A DNA stretch of 64,000 nucleotides from Hyphomicrobiales bacterium (GCA_900470965.1 UCCS01000006.1:124001-188000), one strand, 5' to 3'; positions 31,965 through 41,329 are shown, counted from the first letter of the stretch. The notes: a model not told the origin generated them from the letters alone. A program made the numbers and translations.

Positions 31965-32722
31965 TCGAGCTTTCCAATATCGAAAAGCGCTTCGGCGACG
32001 CCGTCATCTTGAAGGACATCAGCATCCGCATCCCGGAAGGCAGCGTCACCGCCCTCGTCGGCCCCTCCGGCGGCGGCAAGAGCACCCTGCTACGCTGCAT
32101 CAATCTCCTGGAGATTCCGACTGTAGGCACCATCCGCCTCGGCGAAGAAACGCTCTCTTTCACGCCCGGCAAGCGTGTCGGCTGGCAGGCAATTCAGAAG
32201 ATCCGTCGTCAGACCGGCATGGTGTTCCAGAACTTTCAGCTCTTTCCGCATCAGACGGCGATCGAAAACGTCATGGAAGGTCTGGTCACAGTCCTGAAAT
32301 GGCCAAGGGAAAAGGCGCGCGAACGCGCCATGGAGCTGCTGACCAAGGTCGGCATGGCGCACAAGACCGATGCCTGGCCCTCGACGCTCTCCGGCGGCCA
32401 GCAGCAGCGCGTGGCGATCGCCCGCGCTCTTGCGCCTTCGCCGCGCGTATTGCTCTGCGACGAGCCGACGTCTGCGCTTGATCCGGAACTGTCAGCGGAA
32501 GTGGTGGATGTGCTGGGTCAGCTTGCCAGGGAAGGCACGACCATGGTCATGGCGACCCATGATCTTCGCCTCGCCTCCAAGATTGCCAATGACGTGGTTT
32601 TTCTGGAGGCCGGCAGCGTGGTGGAAACCGGCAGCGCCAGAGCGATCTTCAATACGCCGGAGAAGGAGCGCACCAAGCGCTTCATCTCTACCATCAACGC
32701 CGCTCATACCTACGATATTTGA
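31961..32722 (+). CDS. Amino-acid ABC transporter ATP-binding protein
   Basis: A 253-aa ATPase that powers the importer. Walker A is GPSGGGKST, the Q-loop TGMVFQNFQLFPHQT, the signature LSGGQQQR, and Walker B LLCDEPTSALDPE, followed by the switch histidine in ATHDLR. All catalytic residues are present. It overlaps the permease gene by four bases and closes the three-gene operon. An eight-pair hairpin (32728-32750) follows the stop codon. Confidence 0.95.
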   Translation: MIELSNIEKRFGDAVILKDISIRIPEGSVTALVGPSGGGKSTLLRCINLLEIPTVGTIRLGEETLSFTPGKRVGWQAIQKIRRQTGMVFQNFQLFPHQTAIENVMEGLVTVLKWPREKARERAMELLTKVGMAHKTDAWPSTLSGGQQQRVAIARALAPSPRVLLCDEPTSALDPELSAEVVDVLGQLAREGTTMVMATHDLRLASKIANDVVFLEAGSVVETGSARAIFNTPEKERTKRFISTINAAHTYDI

Positions 32723-32727
32723 GGCGA

Positions 32728-32750
32728 TGCCGGGATGCGAAATCCCGGCA
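32728..32750 (+). terminator. Possible terminator of the amino-acid ABC operon
   Basis: TGCCGGGA and TCCCGGCA pair around TGCGAAA, five bases past the ATPase stop. There is no T-tract, so termination may need Rho or be inefficient. Confidence 0.4.
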
Positions 32751-32764
32751 TACGGAAATCCCGA

Positions 32765-33337
32765 TCAGGCGGCAGTGACGACGGCACGTGCTGCCTTCAG
32801 CGCATTTCCCCACCAGGTCAGCTGATCGAGCAGGTTCTTGGCAGCTTCGTTCAGATGCGCGTAATCGCCGAGGCTCTTGCCTTCCTTCAGAACGGCAAGA
32901 TATTCGCTGAACGCGATGTGTACCCCCGTCCTGACAGAAGCTGCACTCATTTCGACGAAGACCAGACGAAGCTGCTCGACGGCGCGTGCGCCACCGACGC
33001 CGCCGTAACCGACGAAGCCGACCGGCTTATGGATGAATTCGCCGAGATCGATCGCGTTTTTCAGAACAGCCGTCGGAGCATGGTTATATTCGGCGACCGT
33101 GAAGATGAAGCCGTCGAATTCGCGCAGCTTCTTCTTCCAGCGCTCGGCGGTTTCGCTTTCCGCCGTGGTGGCGCGCGCTTCGCCGAAGAAATGCATCGGG
33201 TAGTCGAGAAGATCGAGAACCTCGACTTCGAGATCGGAACGCTGGTCGACGAGCTCGGCGATCCACTTGGCCGGATGTTCAGCGAAACGGCCAATACGCG
33301 TGCTGCCAACGATGACGGCAATCTTCAACTTGCTCAT
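32765..33337 (-). CDS. NADPH-dependent FMN reductase family protein
   Basis: A 190-aa flavoprotein with a flavodoxin-like fold. The phosphate-binding loop is GSTRIGR (11-17) and the flavin-contacting segment is TVAEYNHAPTAVLKNAIDL, typical of the ChrR/YieF/ArsH group. Such enzymes reduce FMN, quinones or chromate using NAD(P)H and protect against oxidative stress; the natural substrate here is unknown. It is convergent with the amino-acid transporter. A composite hairpin lies upstream, between it and pyc. Confidence 0.9.
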   Translation of the reverse strand: MSKLKIAVIVGSTRIGRFAEHPAKWIAELVDQRSDLEVEVLDLLDYPMHFFGEARATTAESETAERWKKKLREFDGFIFTVAEYNHAPTAVLKNAIDLGEFIHKPVGFVGYGGVGGARAVEQLRLVFVEMSAASVRTGVHIAFSEYLAVLKEGKSLGDYAHLNEAAKNLLDQLTWWGNALKAARAVVTAA

Positions 33338-33383
33338 GAGATGATCCCTGATTGATCTTGGGGGCGGTGATGGGAGCTCAAGT

Positions 33384-33434
33384 CTATGAGAAAGCCTCCT
33401 CGCCCGGCAAGGCGAGAAGGCTGCTAACTCATAG
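33384..33434. repeat. Composite 51-bp stem-loop
   Basis: Nested arms: CTATGAG with CTCATAG outside, AGCCT with AGGCT, then CTCGCC with GGCGAG inside, around CGGCAA. It lies downstream of pyc and upstream of the FMN reductase, with no T-tract on the minus strand. It may be an RNA processing or termination structure. Confidence 0.45.
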
Positions 33435-33504
33435 AAAAATCAGCTTTTTAACGACACGATCGTACACAATCGGGTGATGCCGGAAACGATCGTCCGTCGT
33501 CTTC

Positions 33505-36500
33505 TTAACCGGCATAGACCACGAGCAGATCCTTGGCGTCGATCTGGTCGCCGGCCTTGACCAGGACTTCCGAAATCGTGCCGTCCTTTTCCGCATGCAG
33601 CGCCGTTTCCATCTTCATCGCCTCGATGGAGACGAGTACGTCACCGGCGCTGACGACCTGGCCAGGCGCAATGAAGACACGCGAGATGACGCCCGGCATC
33701 GGCGCCCCGACATGGACGGCATTGCCGGCTTCCGCCTTGCGGCGGGCCGCAGCCCCCGAAGCGCCGTGCGCCCGATCCGGCACCTTGATGCGGCGCGGTT
33801 GGCCATTGAGTTCGAAGAAGACGGTGACCATGCCCTGGCTATCGGTGCCGCTCATCGCCTGGTTCACGATGACCAGCGTCTTGCCCTTTTCGATATCGGC
33901 AAACAGCTCTTCGCCATCCTTGAGGCCGTAGAAATAGGAGGGCGTCGGCAGCACCGAGACCGGACCATAAGTGTCCGCAGCCAATGCGAAATCGGTGAAG
34001 ACCTTCGGATACATCAGGTAGGAGGCAAACTCGAAGTCGCTGACCTCACGCTCCAGCTTGGTCTCGATCGCCTTGCGCTCCGCGTCGAGGTCGGCATCGT
34101 CAAGCAACGAGCCGGGACGCACCGTATAGGGCTGATCGCCTTTCAGCGCCTTCTTCTGCAGCGCCTCCGGCCATCCGGATGGGGGCTGGCCGAGATCGCC
34201 CTTCAGCATCGAGACCACCGATTCAGGGAAGGAAACCTCCCTATCCGGGCTAACGACGTCGGCAACTGTCAGGTCTTGGCTCACCATCATCAGCGCCATA
34301 TCGCCAACGACCTTGGACGACGGCGTCACCTTGACGATATCGCCGAACATCTGGTTGGCGTCGGCATAGGCCTGCGCCACCTGGTGCCAGCGGGTCTCGA
34401 GCCCTAGCGAACGGGCCTGTTCCTTGAGGTTGGTGAACTGGCCGCCCGGCATTTCGTGCAGGTAGACTTCCGAAGCAGGTCCCTTGAGGTCACTCTCGAA
34501 GGCCGCATATTGATTGCGGACCGCTTCCCAATAGAAAGAGATGCGGCGGATCCATTCCGGATCGAGGCCCGGATCGCGCTCGGAGCCACGCAGCGCTTCG
34601 ACGATGGAGCCGAGGCAGGGCTGCGAGGTATTGCCTGACAGTGCATCCATCGCTGCATCGACGGCATCGACGCCTGCATCCACGGCAGCAAGAACCGTGG
34701 CCGCGGCAATGCCCGACGTATCATGCGTGTGGAAGTGGATCGGCAGGCTGGTTGCCTCGCGCAGCGCCTTGAACAGCACCTTGGCCGCGGCCGGCTTCAG
34801 GAGGCCCGCCATGTCCTTCAGCGCGATGATATGCGCGCCGGCCTTTTCGAGCTCGACGGCAAGATCCGTATAATATTTCAGGTCATACTTCGGTCGCGCC
34901 GAATTGAGGATATCGCCCGTATAGCAGATCGCCGCTTCGCAGAGCTTGTTCTCCTCGGCAACGGCGTCCATCGACACGCGCATATTCTCTACCCAGTTCA
35001 GGCAGTCGAAGACACGGAAGAGATCGATACCGCCCTTGGCGGCCTGTCGGACGAAGTATTTGACGACATTATCGGGGTAGTTCTTGTAGCCGACGCCGTT
35101 CGCGCCGCGCAGCAGCATCTGCAGCAGCAGGTTGGGAGCTCCCTCGCGGATCAGCCCCAGACGCTCCCATGGATCCTCGGTCAGAAAGCGCATGGAGACG
35201 TCGAAAGTCGCACCCCCCCAACATTCCAGCGACAAGAGATTCGGCAGCGCATGCGCATAGGTGCCGGCGATCTTGGCAATGTCATAGGTGCGCATGCGGG
35301 TGGCGAGCAGTGACTGGTGACCGTCGCGCATTGTCGTATCGGTCAGCAGCACCTGCTTCTGCTCGCGCATCCACTCGCCGAATTTCTTCGGACCGAGCTG
35401 GTCGAGAAGCTGCTTCGTACCATCGGGGATCTTGCCGCCGTCTGCGTAGGGTACGACCGGCTTGGCGGCATCCTGCGATGGCCGTGGGCGATCCTTCGCC
35501 TCGGGATGCCCGTTGACGGTCACATCGGCGAGATAGGTCAAAAGCTTGGTGGCACGGTCCTGGCGCTTGACCTGCTGGAAGAGCTCAGGCGTGGTGTCGA
35601 TGAAACGGGTCGTATAGGTGTTATCTCTGAACTTCGGATGCGTAATGATCGCTTCCAGGAAGGTCAGGTTGGTGGCAACACCGCGAATACGGAATTCGCG
35701 CAGTGCGCGGTCCATGCGCGAAATCGCCTCCAGCGGGTTCGGCGCCCAAGCCGTCACCTTCACCAGCAACGGGTCGTAGTAGCGGGTAATAATCGCGCCG
35801 GTATAGGACGTGCCGCCGTCGAGGCGGATGCCGAAGCCCGATGCCGAACGATAGGCAGTGATGCGGCCATAGTCCGGAATGAAATTGTGCTCCGGATCTT
35901 CCGTCGTGATGCGGCACTGCAGCGCATGGCCGTTGAGGCGGATATCCGCCTGCTTCGGCACGCCGGATTCCTCAGTGCCGATCGCGAAACCGTCGAGGAT
36001 GTGGATCTGCGCCTTGACGATATCGATGCCGGTCACGACTTCGGTGACCGTATGCTCGACCTGGATGCGCGGATTGACTTCGATGAAGTAGAATTTGCCG
36101 GTATCGGCATCCATCAGATACTCGACGGTGCCGGCGCCGACGTAGTTCGTCGCCTGCGCGATCTTCAGCGAATAGGCGGCAAGTTCCTGACGCTGCGCTT
36201 CCGACAGATATGGGGCGGGCGCGCGCTCGACGACCTTCTGGTTACGGCGCTGGATGGAGCAGTCGCGCTCGAAGAGATGCACGACATTGCCGTGCGTATC
36301 GCCGAGGATCTGGCTTTCGACGTGGCGGGCGCGCTCGACGAGTTTTTCGAGATAGACTTCGTCCTTGCCGAAGGCAGCCATCGCCTCGCGCTTGGCCTCG
36401 GTTACCTCGCGAGCGAGATCTGCTTTGGAGCGGATGACGCGCATGCCGCGACCGCCGCCGCCCCAGGACGCCTTCAGCATCACGGGATAGCCGATCGCGG

Positions 36501-36969
36501 CAGCCATCTTGGCAACTTCCGCCATATCGTCAGGCAGCGGCTCAGTCGCCGGAACGACCGGAACGCCGACCGAAATGGCGAGATTGCGCGCTGCCACCTT
36601 GTTGCCGAGCTGACGCATAGTATCGGCCCTCGGGCCGATGAAGGTGATGCCTGCAGCATTGCAGGCATCGACGAATTCGGGGCTTTCCGAAAGCAGACCG
36701 TAGCCCGGATGAATGGCGTCGGCGCCGGAAAGCTTGGCGACACGGATCACTTCGTCGATCGAAAGATAGCTTTCGATCGGGCCGAGATCACGGGCGAGAT
36801 GCGGGCCGCGGCCGACTTGATAGCTCTCGTCGGCCTTGAAGCGGTGCAGCGCCAGCTTGTCTTCCTCAGCCCATATCGCGACCGTTTTTATTCCGAGCTC
36901 ATTGGCCGCGCGGAAGACGCGGATGGCGATTTCGGAACGGTTGGCGACAAGGATCTTCGATATGGGCAA
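33505..36969 (-). CDS. pyc: Pyruvate carboxylase
   Basis: A 1154-aa biotin enzyme that carboxylates pyruvate to oxaloacetate, feeding the TCA cycle. The domains are in order: biotin carboxylase (1-460, with MLKASWGGGGRGMR), carboxyltransferase (from about 540, with TMRDGHQSLLATRMRT), the PC tetramerisation region, and the biotin carrier at the end with EAMKMET (biotinyl Lys about 1119). The start is TTG at 36969 preceded by GGAG at six bases, giving the family N-terminus PISKILVANRSEIAIRVFRA and the length known for the Rhizobium etli enzyme. The in-frame extension to 37002 is probably not translated. Confidence 0.97.
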   Translation of the reverse strand: MPISKILVANRSEIAIRVFRAANELGIKTVAIWAEEDKLALHRFKADESYQVGRGPHLARDLGPIESYLSIDEVIRVAKLSGADAIHPGYGLLSESPEFVDACNAAGITFIGPRADTMRQLGNKVAARNLAISVGVPVVPATEPLPDDMAEVAKMAAAIGYPVMLKASWGGGGRGMRVIRSKADLAREVTEAKREAMAAFGKDEVYLEKLVERARHVESQILGDTHGNVVHLFERDCSIQRRNQKVVERAPAPYLSEAQRQELAAYSLKIAQATNYVGAGTVEYLMDADTGKFYFIEVNPRIQVEHTVTEVVTGIDIVKAQIHILDGFAIGTEESGVPKQADIRLNGHALQCRITTEDPEHNFIPDYGRITAYRSASGFGIRLDGGTSYTGAIITRYYDPLLVKVTAWAPNPLEAISRMDRALREFRIRGVATNLTFLEAIITHPKFRDNTYTTRFIDTTPELFQQVKRQDRATKLLTYLADVTVNGHPEAKDRPRPSQDAAKPVVPYADGGKIPDGTKQLLDQLGPKKFGEWMREQKQVLLTDTTMRDGHQSLLATRMRTYDIAKIAGTYAHALPNLLSLECWGGATFDVSMRFLTEDPWERLGLIREGAPNLLLQMLLRGANGVGYKNYPDNVVKYFVRQAAKGGIDLFRVFDCLNWVENMRVSMDAVAEENKLCEAAICYTGDILNSARPKYDLKYYTDLAVELEKAGAHIIALKDMAGLLKPAAAKVLFKALREATSLPIHFHTHDTSGIAAATVLAAVDAGVDAVDAAMDALSGNTSQPCLGSIVEALRGSERDPGLDPEWIRRISFYWEAVRNQYAAFESDLKGPASEVYLHEMPGGQFTNLKEQARSLGLETRWHQVAQAYADANQMFGDIVKVTPSSKVVGDMALMMVSQDLTVADVVSPDREVSFPESVVSMLKGDLGQPPSGWPEALQKKALKGDQPYTVRPGSLLDDADLDAERKAIETKLEREVSDFEFASYLMYPKVFTDFALAADTYGPVSVLPTPSYFYGLKDGEELFADIEKGKTLVIVNQAMSGTDSQGMVTVFFELNGQPRRIKVPDRAHGASGAAARRKAEAGNAVHVGAPMPGVISRVFIAPGQVVSAGDVLVSIEAMKMETALHAEKDGTISEVLVKAGDQIDAKDLLVVYAG

Positions 36970-37087
36970 TGTACTCTCCTCAAAGCACGAAAAACGGGCC
37001 ATGCTGCACCCGCGAAGAGAATTCTTAACGTGCTGTTACAGAAAGTTCAATTTCCCTCGTCTCGACGAAATAGAATTTCTCTAGATC

Positions 37088-37828
37088 TCAGGTAATCAAA
37101 CCATACCGGAAAGCAAGCGCCACCGCCTGCTGCCGGTTCTTGGCCTTCAGCTTATCCTGCAGACCGTTCATGTACCAGTCGACCGTATGATTGGAGATCT
37201 TCAGATGCTTGCTGATTTCCATCGAGGTCATACCCTCGGCGAGATAATGCAGGATTTCCATTTCGCGCCGGGTCAGCTGTGTGTCGGTTATCGGCACCGT
37301 TTCCAGCGTCGCAGCTTCGCCCTGCAGATCGAGCAGCCGCCAGAAGGTTTTGCGGGCGATCGCCTCGAAAAGCGAGATTTCAGCCGGTGAAAGCTCAACG
37401 GGCTTACCGCCGAGGCTGAGGCTGCCCAAGATGCCGTTTCGTCCATAGATCGGGAAGACATAGCCGTCTTCCAGCCCATGGCCGAAGGCATCGACCATCA
37501 TCTGCTCCATGCGGCGCTGATGCGGGTCGGCCCTAAAAGCGGCCATGCTGTCGCGCCAGCGGAAGGGCCGCTGCGCATGTGCAAGATACCGCACGGTCGG
37601 ATCGACGAGCACATATTTTTTCACTGCATAGACGTGTGACCATCTGTCCGGCCACCGGCTGGCCATAGTCACACTCCATGGGTTGTCTCCCTGCTTGGGG
37701 TGGCGAAGCAGACCATAGAAATCGAATCCGCTCGCGCGGATCACCTTGTCGAGTTCTTCGATCGCGCTTTCGCTGTCGGAATGTTCCTCTAGAATCACAA
37801 GTAATTGAATTAAAGAATGAATTTGCAC
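37088..37828 (-). CDS. expR: ExpR-like LuxR-family quorum-sensing regulator (solo)
   Basis: A 246-aa regulator with an N-terminal acyl-homoserine-lactone-binding domain and a C-terminal LuxR helix-turn-helix (LTRREMEILHYLAEGMTSME, then ISKHLKISNHTVDWYMNGLQ). The AHL-pocket landmarks are present, including RPFRWRD and the aspartate-rich DPHQRR region. The start is GTG at 37828, with AAGGGG six bases upstream. No LuxI synthase is adjacent, so it is a solo that would respond to signals made elsewhere. Its place between pyc and ndvA matches expR in Sinorhizobium meliloti, where ExpR controls exopolysaccharide and motility. The symbol rests on that synteny and overall similarity. Confidence 0.85.
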   Translation of the reverse strand: MQIHSLIQLLVILEEHSDSESAIEELDKVIRASGFDFYGLLRHPKQGDNPWSVTMASRWPDRWSHVYAVKKYVLVDPTVRYLAHAQRPFRWRDSMAAFRADPHQRRMEQMMVDAFGHGLEDGYVFPIYGRNGILGSLSLGGKPVELSPAEISLFEAIARKTFWRLLDLQGEAATLETVPITDTQLTRREMEILHYLAEGMTSMEISKHLKISNHTVDWYMNGLQDKLKAKNRQQAVALAFRYGLIT

Positions 37829-38149
37829 AAAATGCCCCTTGCCCGGACCAACGAGGCCGCCGGAGCAGGCCTGATAACCCGCCGCTGAACGGTCTTTATT
37901 AAAAAATTGCAGTTCACAAACTGGATGGTGCGCTAGACGCTCCAGGGAATGCAAGCGCAAATTGTCGCGATGTATGCCTAAGCAACAATTTCGAAACTAT
38001 GGTCACTTATCGCACTGAGCGATCGCACCGTACGCGCGAATTTCGAAGTCGGATTCCAAACCTGAATATCCCGTTAATCGTCGGTTCAGGTAGATCTTTG
38101 TAGCATCGCACCATCCCGTTTTTTTCGCAGATGCAAAAGAGGTCCCGAC
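37829..38149. other. expR-ndvA divergent intergenic region
   Basis: About 320 bases, AT-rich near expR (TTTATTAAAAAATTGCAG). It must hold both promoters. A dyad TGAAC...GTTCA flanks the AT-rich stretch, and a GCGATCGC palindrome lies near 38023. I could not identify a clear lux box, and saw no gene. Confidence 0.45.
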
Positions 38150-39913
38150 GTGTCGTTATTCAAGGTCTATGCAAGGGCTCTGCGCTATCTTGGCGCCTAC
38201 AAGCTCCGCGTATCCCTCGTCGTTATCGCGAATATCGTATTGGCGGCCATCACCATCGCCGAGCCGATACTGTTCGGCCGTATCATCGATGCGATTTCCG
38301 GCAAGGGCGAGGTCAAGCCGATCCTCATGATGTGGGCGGCGTTTGCCGTCTTCAACACCATAGCGTTCGTCCTCGTGGCACGCGAAGCCGACAGGTTGGC
38401 CCATGGCCGCCGCGCGACGCTTCTGACCGAGGCATTCGGCCGCATCATCTCCATGCCGCTTTCCTGGCACCACCAGCGGGGCACATCCAACGCGCTGCAC
38501 ACGCTGCTGCGTGCCTGCGAAACCCTGTTCGGCCTGTGGCTGGAGTTCATGCGCAACCATCTTTCGACGGTCATTGCGCTTGGTCTGCTCATCCCGACCG
38601 CAATGTCCATGGATCTGCGTCTCTCCGCAGTCCTGATCGTGCTCGGTATCGCCTATTGGATCATCGGCCGTGTGGTCATGAGCCGCACCAAGGACGGCCA
38701 GGCTTCGGTCGAAAACCACTATCATACCGTCTTCGGCCATGTCAGCGATTCCATCAGCAACGTCTCGGTTCTCCATAGCTATAACCGCATCGATGCCGAG
38801 ACGCGTGCGCTGAAGTCCTTCGCCGATCGACTGCTGCAGGCGCAGTATCCGGTACTCGACTGGTGGGCGCTTGCGAGCGCGCTGAACCGCATGGCCTCGA
38901 CGATCGCCATGATGGTCGTGCTCGTCATCGGCACCGTGCTCGTCCAGAACGGCGAACTGCGCGTCGGCGACGTTATCGCCTTCATTGGCTTCGCCAACCT
39001 GCTGATTGCCCGCCTTGACCTGATGCGTCAGTTCGCCACGCAGATTTTCGAAGCCCGTTCGAAGCTGGAAGACTTCTACAATCTGGAAGATTCCGTCCGC
39101 GAACGCGAAGAGCCGGCCGGCAACGGCGAGATCAAGGACGTCAAGGGTGATGTCGAGTTCAACGACGTCTCCTTCGGCTTCGCCAACAGCTCGCAGGGCC
39201 TGCACAACGTCTCCTTCAAGGTGAAGGCCGGCCAGACGGTTGCGATCGTCGGCCCGACCGGCGCTGGCAAGACGACGCTCGTCAACCTGCTCCAGCGCGT
39301 CTATGACCCGCAGGGCGGCCAGATCCTCGTCGACGGCCACGATATCAGCAAGGTCACGCGCAAGTCGCTGCGCCGCTATATCGCCACCGTCTTCCAGGAC
39401 GCGGGCCTGTTGAACCGCTCGATCAGCGACAATATCCGCCTCGGCCGCGAGAACGCTTCGGAAGAGGATATGCGCCGCGCCGCCGAAGCGGCTGCCGCTG
39501 CCGACTTCATCGAGAACCGCGACGAGCAGTACGACACCCATGTCGGCGAGCGCGGCAACAAGCTCTCCGGCGGTGAACGCCAGCGTATCGCGATCGCCCG
39601 CGCCATTCTTAAGGATGCGCCGATCCTGGTGCTGGACGAGGCGACCTCCGCTCTCGACGTCGAGACGGAAGCCCGCGTCAAGGCGGCGATCGACAACCTG
39701 CGCCAGAACCGCACCACCTTCATCATTGCCCACCGTCTCTCGACGGTCCGCGAGGCGGATATGGTGCTGTTCCTGGATAACGGCCGCATCGTCGAGCACG
39801 GCAGCTTCGATGAGCTCAGCCACTCGAACGGCCGCTTCGCCGCTCTGCTCCGCGCCAGCGGCATCCTGACGGACGACGAAGTCCGCAAGGCCCATACGAC
39901 CGAAGCTGCCTGA
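38150..39913 (+). CDS. ndvA: Cyclic beta-1,2-glucan exporter NdvA (ChvA)
   Basis: A 587-aa ABC exporter half-transporter that carries cyclic beta-1,2-glucan from the cytoplasm to the periplasm, working as a dimer. Six helices fill residues 20-290. The ATPase domain has GPTGAGKTT, LSGGERQRIAIARAIL, VLDEATSALD and the switch histidine in IAHRLSTV. The start is GTG at 38150 with GAGG seven bases upstream. In rhizobia this gene is needed for nodule invasion and low-osmolarity growth, in Agrobacterium for attachment. The synthase gene ndvB lies convergently 2.9 kb away. Confidence 0.96.
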   Translation: MSLFKVYARALRYLGAYKLRVSLVVIANIVLAAITIAEPILFGRIIDAISGKGEVKPILMMWAAFAVFNTIAFVLVAREADRLAHGRRATLLTEAFGRIISMPLSWHHQRGTSNALHTLLRACETLFGLWLEFMRNHLSTVIALGLLIPTAMSMDLRLSAVLIVLGIAYWIIGRVVMSRTKDGQASVENHYHTVFGHVSDSISNVSVLHSYNRIDAETRALKSFADRLLQAQYPVLDWWALASALNRMASTIAMMVVLVIGTVLVQNGELRVGDVIAFIGFANLLIARLDLMRQFATQIFEARSKLEDFYNLEDSVREREEPAGNGEIKDVKGDVEFNDVSFGFANSSQGLHNVSFKVKAGQTVAIVGPTGAGKTTLVNLLQRVYDPQGGQILVDGHDISKVTRKSLRRYIATVFQDAGLLNRSISDNIRLGRENASEEDMRRAAEAAAAADFIENRDEQYDTHVGERGNKLSGGERQRIAIARAILKDAPILVLDEATSALDVETEARVKAAIDNLRQNRTTFIIAHRLSTVREADMVLFLDNGRIVEHGSFDELSHSNGRFAALLRASGILTDDEVRKAHTTEAA

Positions 39914-39934
39914 TCGGCTTCGCAAGGACACGAC

Positions 39935-39970
39935 AAAAGGCCGGAAGGGCATCGCTCTTCCGGCCTTTTT
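39935..39970 (+). terminator. Intrinsic terminator of ndvA
   Basis: A 13-bp perfect stem (AAAAGGCCGGAAG with its complement) around nine bases, followed by TTTTT. It lies 21 bases past the stop codon. Confidence 0.88.
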
Positions 39971-40048
39971 GTTGCGCGGGATTCCCTGTGAATCGCTGTA
40001 GGCAGACCCGTTGTTCTCATCATCGGTAAGGATTGATCCGTAGAGGCT

Positions 40049-40288
40049 CTAAGCCGCTTCTGCATAGACGAGGTCAGGTGCAAGGATCCATTCGCCCTGT
40101 TTGAGCGACATGACATCAAGTCTGCCGCGGCCATCTCTGGCGGCAACGCCGACAAACCGATAGCAGCCACCGTTCCGGTCGATGACCACGGCAGAAATCG
40201 GTTTGCCGCGAAGATGACCGACCACAGGGCCGTCTGCCTTCGCGGCATCAAGCAGGAAATATTCGTGAGGAATGTTGCGACTAACCAT
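40049..40288 (-). CDS. Small hypothetical protein (79 aa)
   Basis: A 79-aa soluble protein (MVSRNIPHEYFLLDAAKADG to LKQGEWILAPDLVYAEAA) without a recognisable domain; the mix of VVGHLRGKPISAVVIDRNG and YRFVGVAARDGRGRLDVM suggests a small beta-rich fold. Its start overlaps the stop codon of the 52-codon ORF upstream (ATGA), which is good evidence that both are translated as a pair. It lies between ndvA and the hydratase gene on the minus strand. Function unknown. Confidence 0.6.
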   Translation of the reverse strand: MVSRNIPHEYFLLDAAKADGPVVGHLRGKPISAVVIDRNGGCYRFVGVAARDGRGRLDVMSLKQGEWILAPDLVYAEAA

Positions 40289-40446
40289 CAGGCGCGACCC
40301 TCGCTCCGGATGGCCAGGCCGACAGCCGTCTTTGTCCCTGTCTTCATTGCGGCATCCGGGCGACTGGCCCCGGCCGGAACCCGCTTACGACAGAACTGTT
40401 TCGTCTTCTTGATCTCGACAACGAATGGCTTTCGCTGCGGCCTCAT
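40288..40446 (-). CDS. Small basic hypothetical protein (52 aa)
   Basis: A 52-aa, strongly basic protein (MRPQRKPFVVEIKKTKQFCR, then KRVPAGASRP). The ATG at 40446 is preceded by AAGGA at six bases, and the stop overlaps the next start codon (ATGA). The charge suggests nucleic-acid binding, but no family is recognised. Together with the downstream 79-codon gene it forms a tiny bicistronic unit, possibly continuing from the hydratase gene, which ends 28 bases upstream. Confidence 0.5.
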   Translation of the reverse strand: MRPQRKPFVVEIKKTKQFCRKRVPAGASRPDAAMKTGTKTAVGLAIRSEGRA

Positions 40447-40474
40447 AACCTGTCCTTTCAGTTTGAAATGCGTG

Positions 40475-41245
40475 TCACGCAAAGATACATTCGACCTGTC
40501 CAAGCGGTCCGAAATCAGCCGCCAGATGCTGGCCGGGCCAGACCTGAAGAATGGTCGTGCACGATCCCGTCGCAACGATATCATTGGCTTGAAGCTGCCT
40601 GCCGTTTGCAGAGAGCTGATTTGCCAGCCAGACGACGGCATTGAGCGGATTGCCCATGACTGAAGCCGCTGTCCCTGCAAAAACCGTCTGCTTGAACAGG
40701 AAGGTCGTAATATCGATGCCGGCAAGATCGGCTGATGTCAGCGCCCCGGTATGATCGCCGCAGAGGGTTGCGACATGCAGGCCGAAGTCGGCGATCGCTG
40801 CGTAATCTCCCGTGAAGACCCGCCGCGTGCGCCGGCCGAGAATGCCGACGGCCGGGCGGCAATCGAGCACGGCTTCAGCGGCACTGTCGAGGTTGATCGG
40901 CTCTCCGATATCCGGATAGGACCGCAGCATGGTGAAAACCAGCTCACACTGGACACCGATGGTGCCTGGCGGCAGCCGGAATTCCTTCGTGCCGGCAAAC
41001 AGTGCGGAGGCAGGAATTTCGGAATAGATCGGCTTTGCAAGACCGAGAGTGTGGCGCGATTCCTCGCTCGTGCCGACGAGCGCATAGCCCTTGCGCTCGA
41101 AACCCAGCGCATCCTGCGCAATCGCCTGAATGTCATAGGCCTCACGTTTGGAGGAGATCAGGTCAAGCGGAAGATCGCAGAGTTCGTTATGCCGACGGCT
41201 CCTGGCGAGGATATCGGCTGTGGCGTCCTTGAGTTCGAAGTACAT
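40475..41245 (-). CDS. 2-keto-4-pentenoate hydratase/FAH-fold protein
   Basis: A 256-aa protein related to MhpD, which hydrates 2-oxopent-4-enoate in aromatic degradation, and to 2-oxo-hept-3-ene-dioate hydratase. Visible landmarks are RKGYALVGTSEE, the acidic metal-site region QCELVFTMLRS (usually an ExE pair), and MGNPLNAVVWLANQL near the end. The start at 41245 has GGAG seven bases upstream; ATGs at 41263 and 41269 are less well placed. No other aromatic-degradation genes are near, so its role inside the cyclic-glucan region is unclear. Confidence 0.8.
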   Translation of the reverse strand: MYFELKDATADILARSRRHNELCDLPLDLISSKREAYDIQAIAQDALGFERKGYALVGTSEESRHTLGLAKPIYSEIPASALFAGTKEFRLPPGTIGVQCELVFTMLRSYPDIGEPINLDSAAEAVLDCRPAVGILGRRTRRVFTGDYAAIADFGLHVATLCGDHTGALTSADLAGIDITTFLFKQTVFAGTAASVMGNPLNAVVWLANQLSANGRQLQANDIVATGSCTTILQVWPGQHLAADFGPLGQVECIFA

Positions 41246-41301
41246 CTTCGTGCTCCCTATCATTGGCATTGCCTCAGGAAGCCAAAATGGAGCGAGGCGC
41301 G

Positions 41302-41329
41302 TAGCCGTTCCATTCGTGATGAACGGCTA
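41302..41329. repeat. Dyad upstream of the hydratase gene
   Basis: TAGCCGTTC and GAACGGCTA pair perfectly around ten bases. It lies 56 bases upstream of the hydratase start codon. There is no T-tract in the direction of transcription, so an operator or leader hairpin is likelier than a terminator. Confidence 0.4.

Noticed and set aside
35317..37095. 592-codon plus-strand frame opposite pyc
   Set aside because: Antisense to a complete pyruvate carboxylase; no family-like content.
38156..39952. 598-codon minus-strand frame opposite ndvA
   Set aside because: Antisense to the full NdvA frame; acidic/His-rich composition typical of shadows.
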